Assembly (NCBI RefSeq): GCF_025717605.1
Contig: NZ_JAJIRQ010000005.1
Location: 371,662-435,661, forward strand
DNA length: 64,000 nt
Direction of reading: 5' to 3'
Source of the DNA: Paucibacter sp. TC2R-5
Lineage (GTDB): Bacteria > Pseudomonadota > Gammaproteobacteria > Burkholderiales > Burkholderiaceae_C
A model generated the notes under the pieces. That model had not been told where the DNA came from, did no database searches, and worked only from the letters and a program-made list of their open reading frames with translations. Both the position numbers and the translations under genes were made by a program. Shown piece by piece: positions 63,982 to 64,000 of this stretch (within the stretch, counting starts at the first letter, position 1; the number at the start of each line of letters is the position of its first letter).

Positions 63982-64000
63982 GGGGGGGGGGGGGGGGGGG
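63982..64000. repeat. Run of 19 G at window end
   Basis: A G homopolymer occupies the last 19 bases. It may be real, or a sequencing or assembly artefact at a contig end. Confidence 0.9.

Overview
The window is a dense, high-GC bacterial chromosome segment that reads as a member of the Burkholderiales (Betaproteobacteria), most like the Roseateles/Paucibacter/Rubrivivax group. The pointers are the fused isobutyryl-CoA mutase IcmF, a LiuR-type MerR regulator, type III pantothenate kinase, the block corC-lnt-glyQ-glyS-gmhB-plsC, an ArgArg-ending PEP-CTERM protein and the dksA/COG0523/hslVU neighbourhood. Genus assignment is an inference. No rRNA, tRNA, CRISPR array, prophage or intact insertion sequence was seen.

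1-7.3 kb: a forward catabolic operon with isovaleryl-CoA dehydrogenase, a GNAT acetyltransferase, beta-carbonic anhydrase, isocitrate dehydrogenase kinase/phosphatase (AceK), thiolase, an SDR and a second acyl-CoA dehydrogenase. It joins leucine/fatty acyl-CoA breakdown to the glyoxylate-shunt switch. 7.4-10.2 kb: an unusual acyltransferase-aminotransferase fusion and a cell-surface lipoprotein. 10.2-14.7 kb: a periplasmic binding protein and a giant indolepyruvate ferredoxin oxidoreductase, divergent from an Lrp-type regulator. 14.8-17.7 kb: two Lrp/AsnC regulators flank a receiver-only protein and a GAF histidine kinase. 17.7-24.4 kb: small metabolic and stress genes, with a MocR regulator facing a rhodanese and an AraC regulator facing an AhpD-like protein.

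24.4-32.1 kb: icmF under a perfect 20-bp LiuR-like palindrome, an HD-GYP phosphodiesterase bracketed by 20-bp repeats, two membrane proteins and a small lipoprotein. 32.3-42.7 kb is the centrepiece, an assimilatory nitrate/nitrite island: nasT, nrtA-nrtB-nrtC-like transporter, nirB, nirD, nasA and cobA. Both nasT and the operon have sigma-54 (-24/-12) promoter sequences. The operon leader has two hairpins with identical AACGGC hexaloops, the second overlapping an intrinsic terminator. This is the layout expected for ANTAR-protein antitermination, so nitrogen limitation (sigma-54/NtrC) and nitrate (NasT) would both be needed for expression.

42.7-58.1 kb: housekeeping genes (coaX, a K+ channel, hslUV, a STAS-domain protein, dksA, a COG0523 GTPase, corC, lnt, glyQS, gmhB, plsC, a SprT-like protease). 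58.4-60.1 kb: an MBL-fold hydrolase divergent from liuR, with a second copy of the LiuR-like palindrome between them. 60.1-63.9 kb: a large PAS histidine kinase preceded by a 23-codon receiver-like remnant, and a PEP-CTERM protein with an FNR-type box upstream. The window ends in a run of 19 G that may be an assembly artefact.
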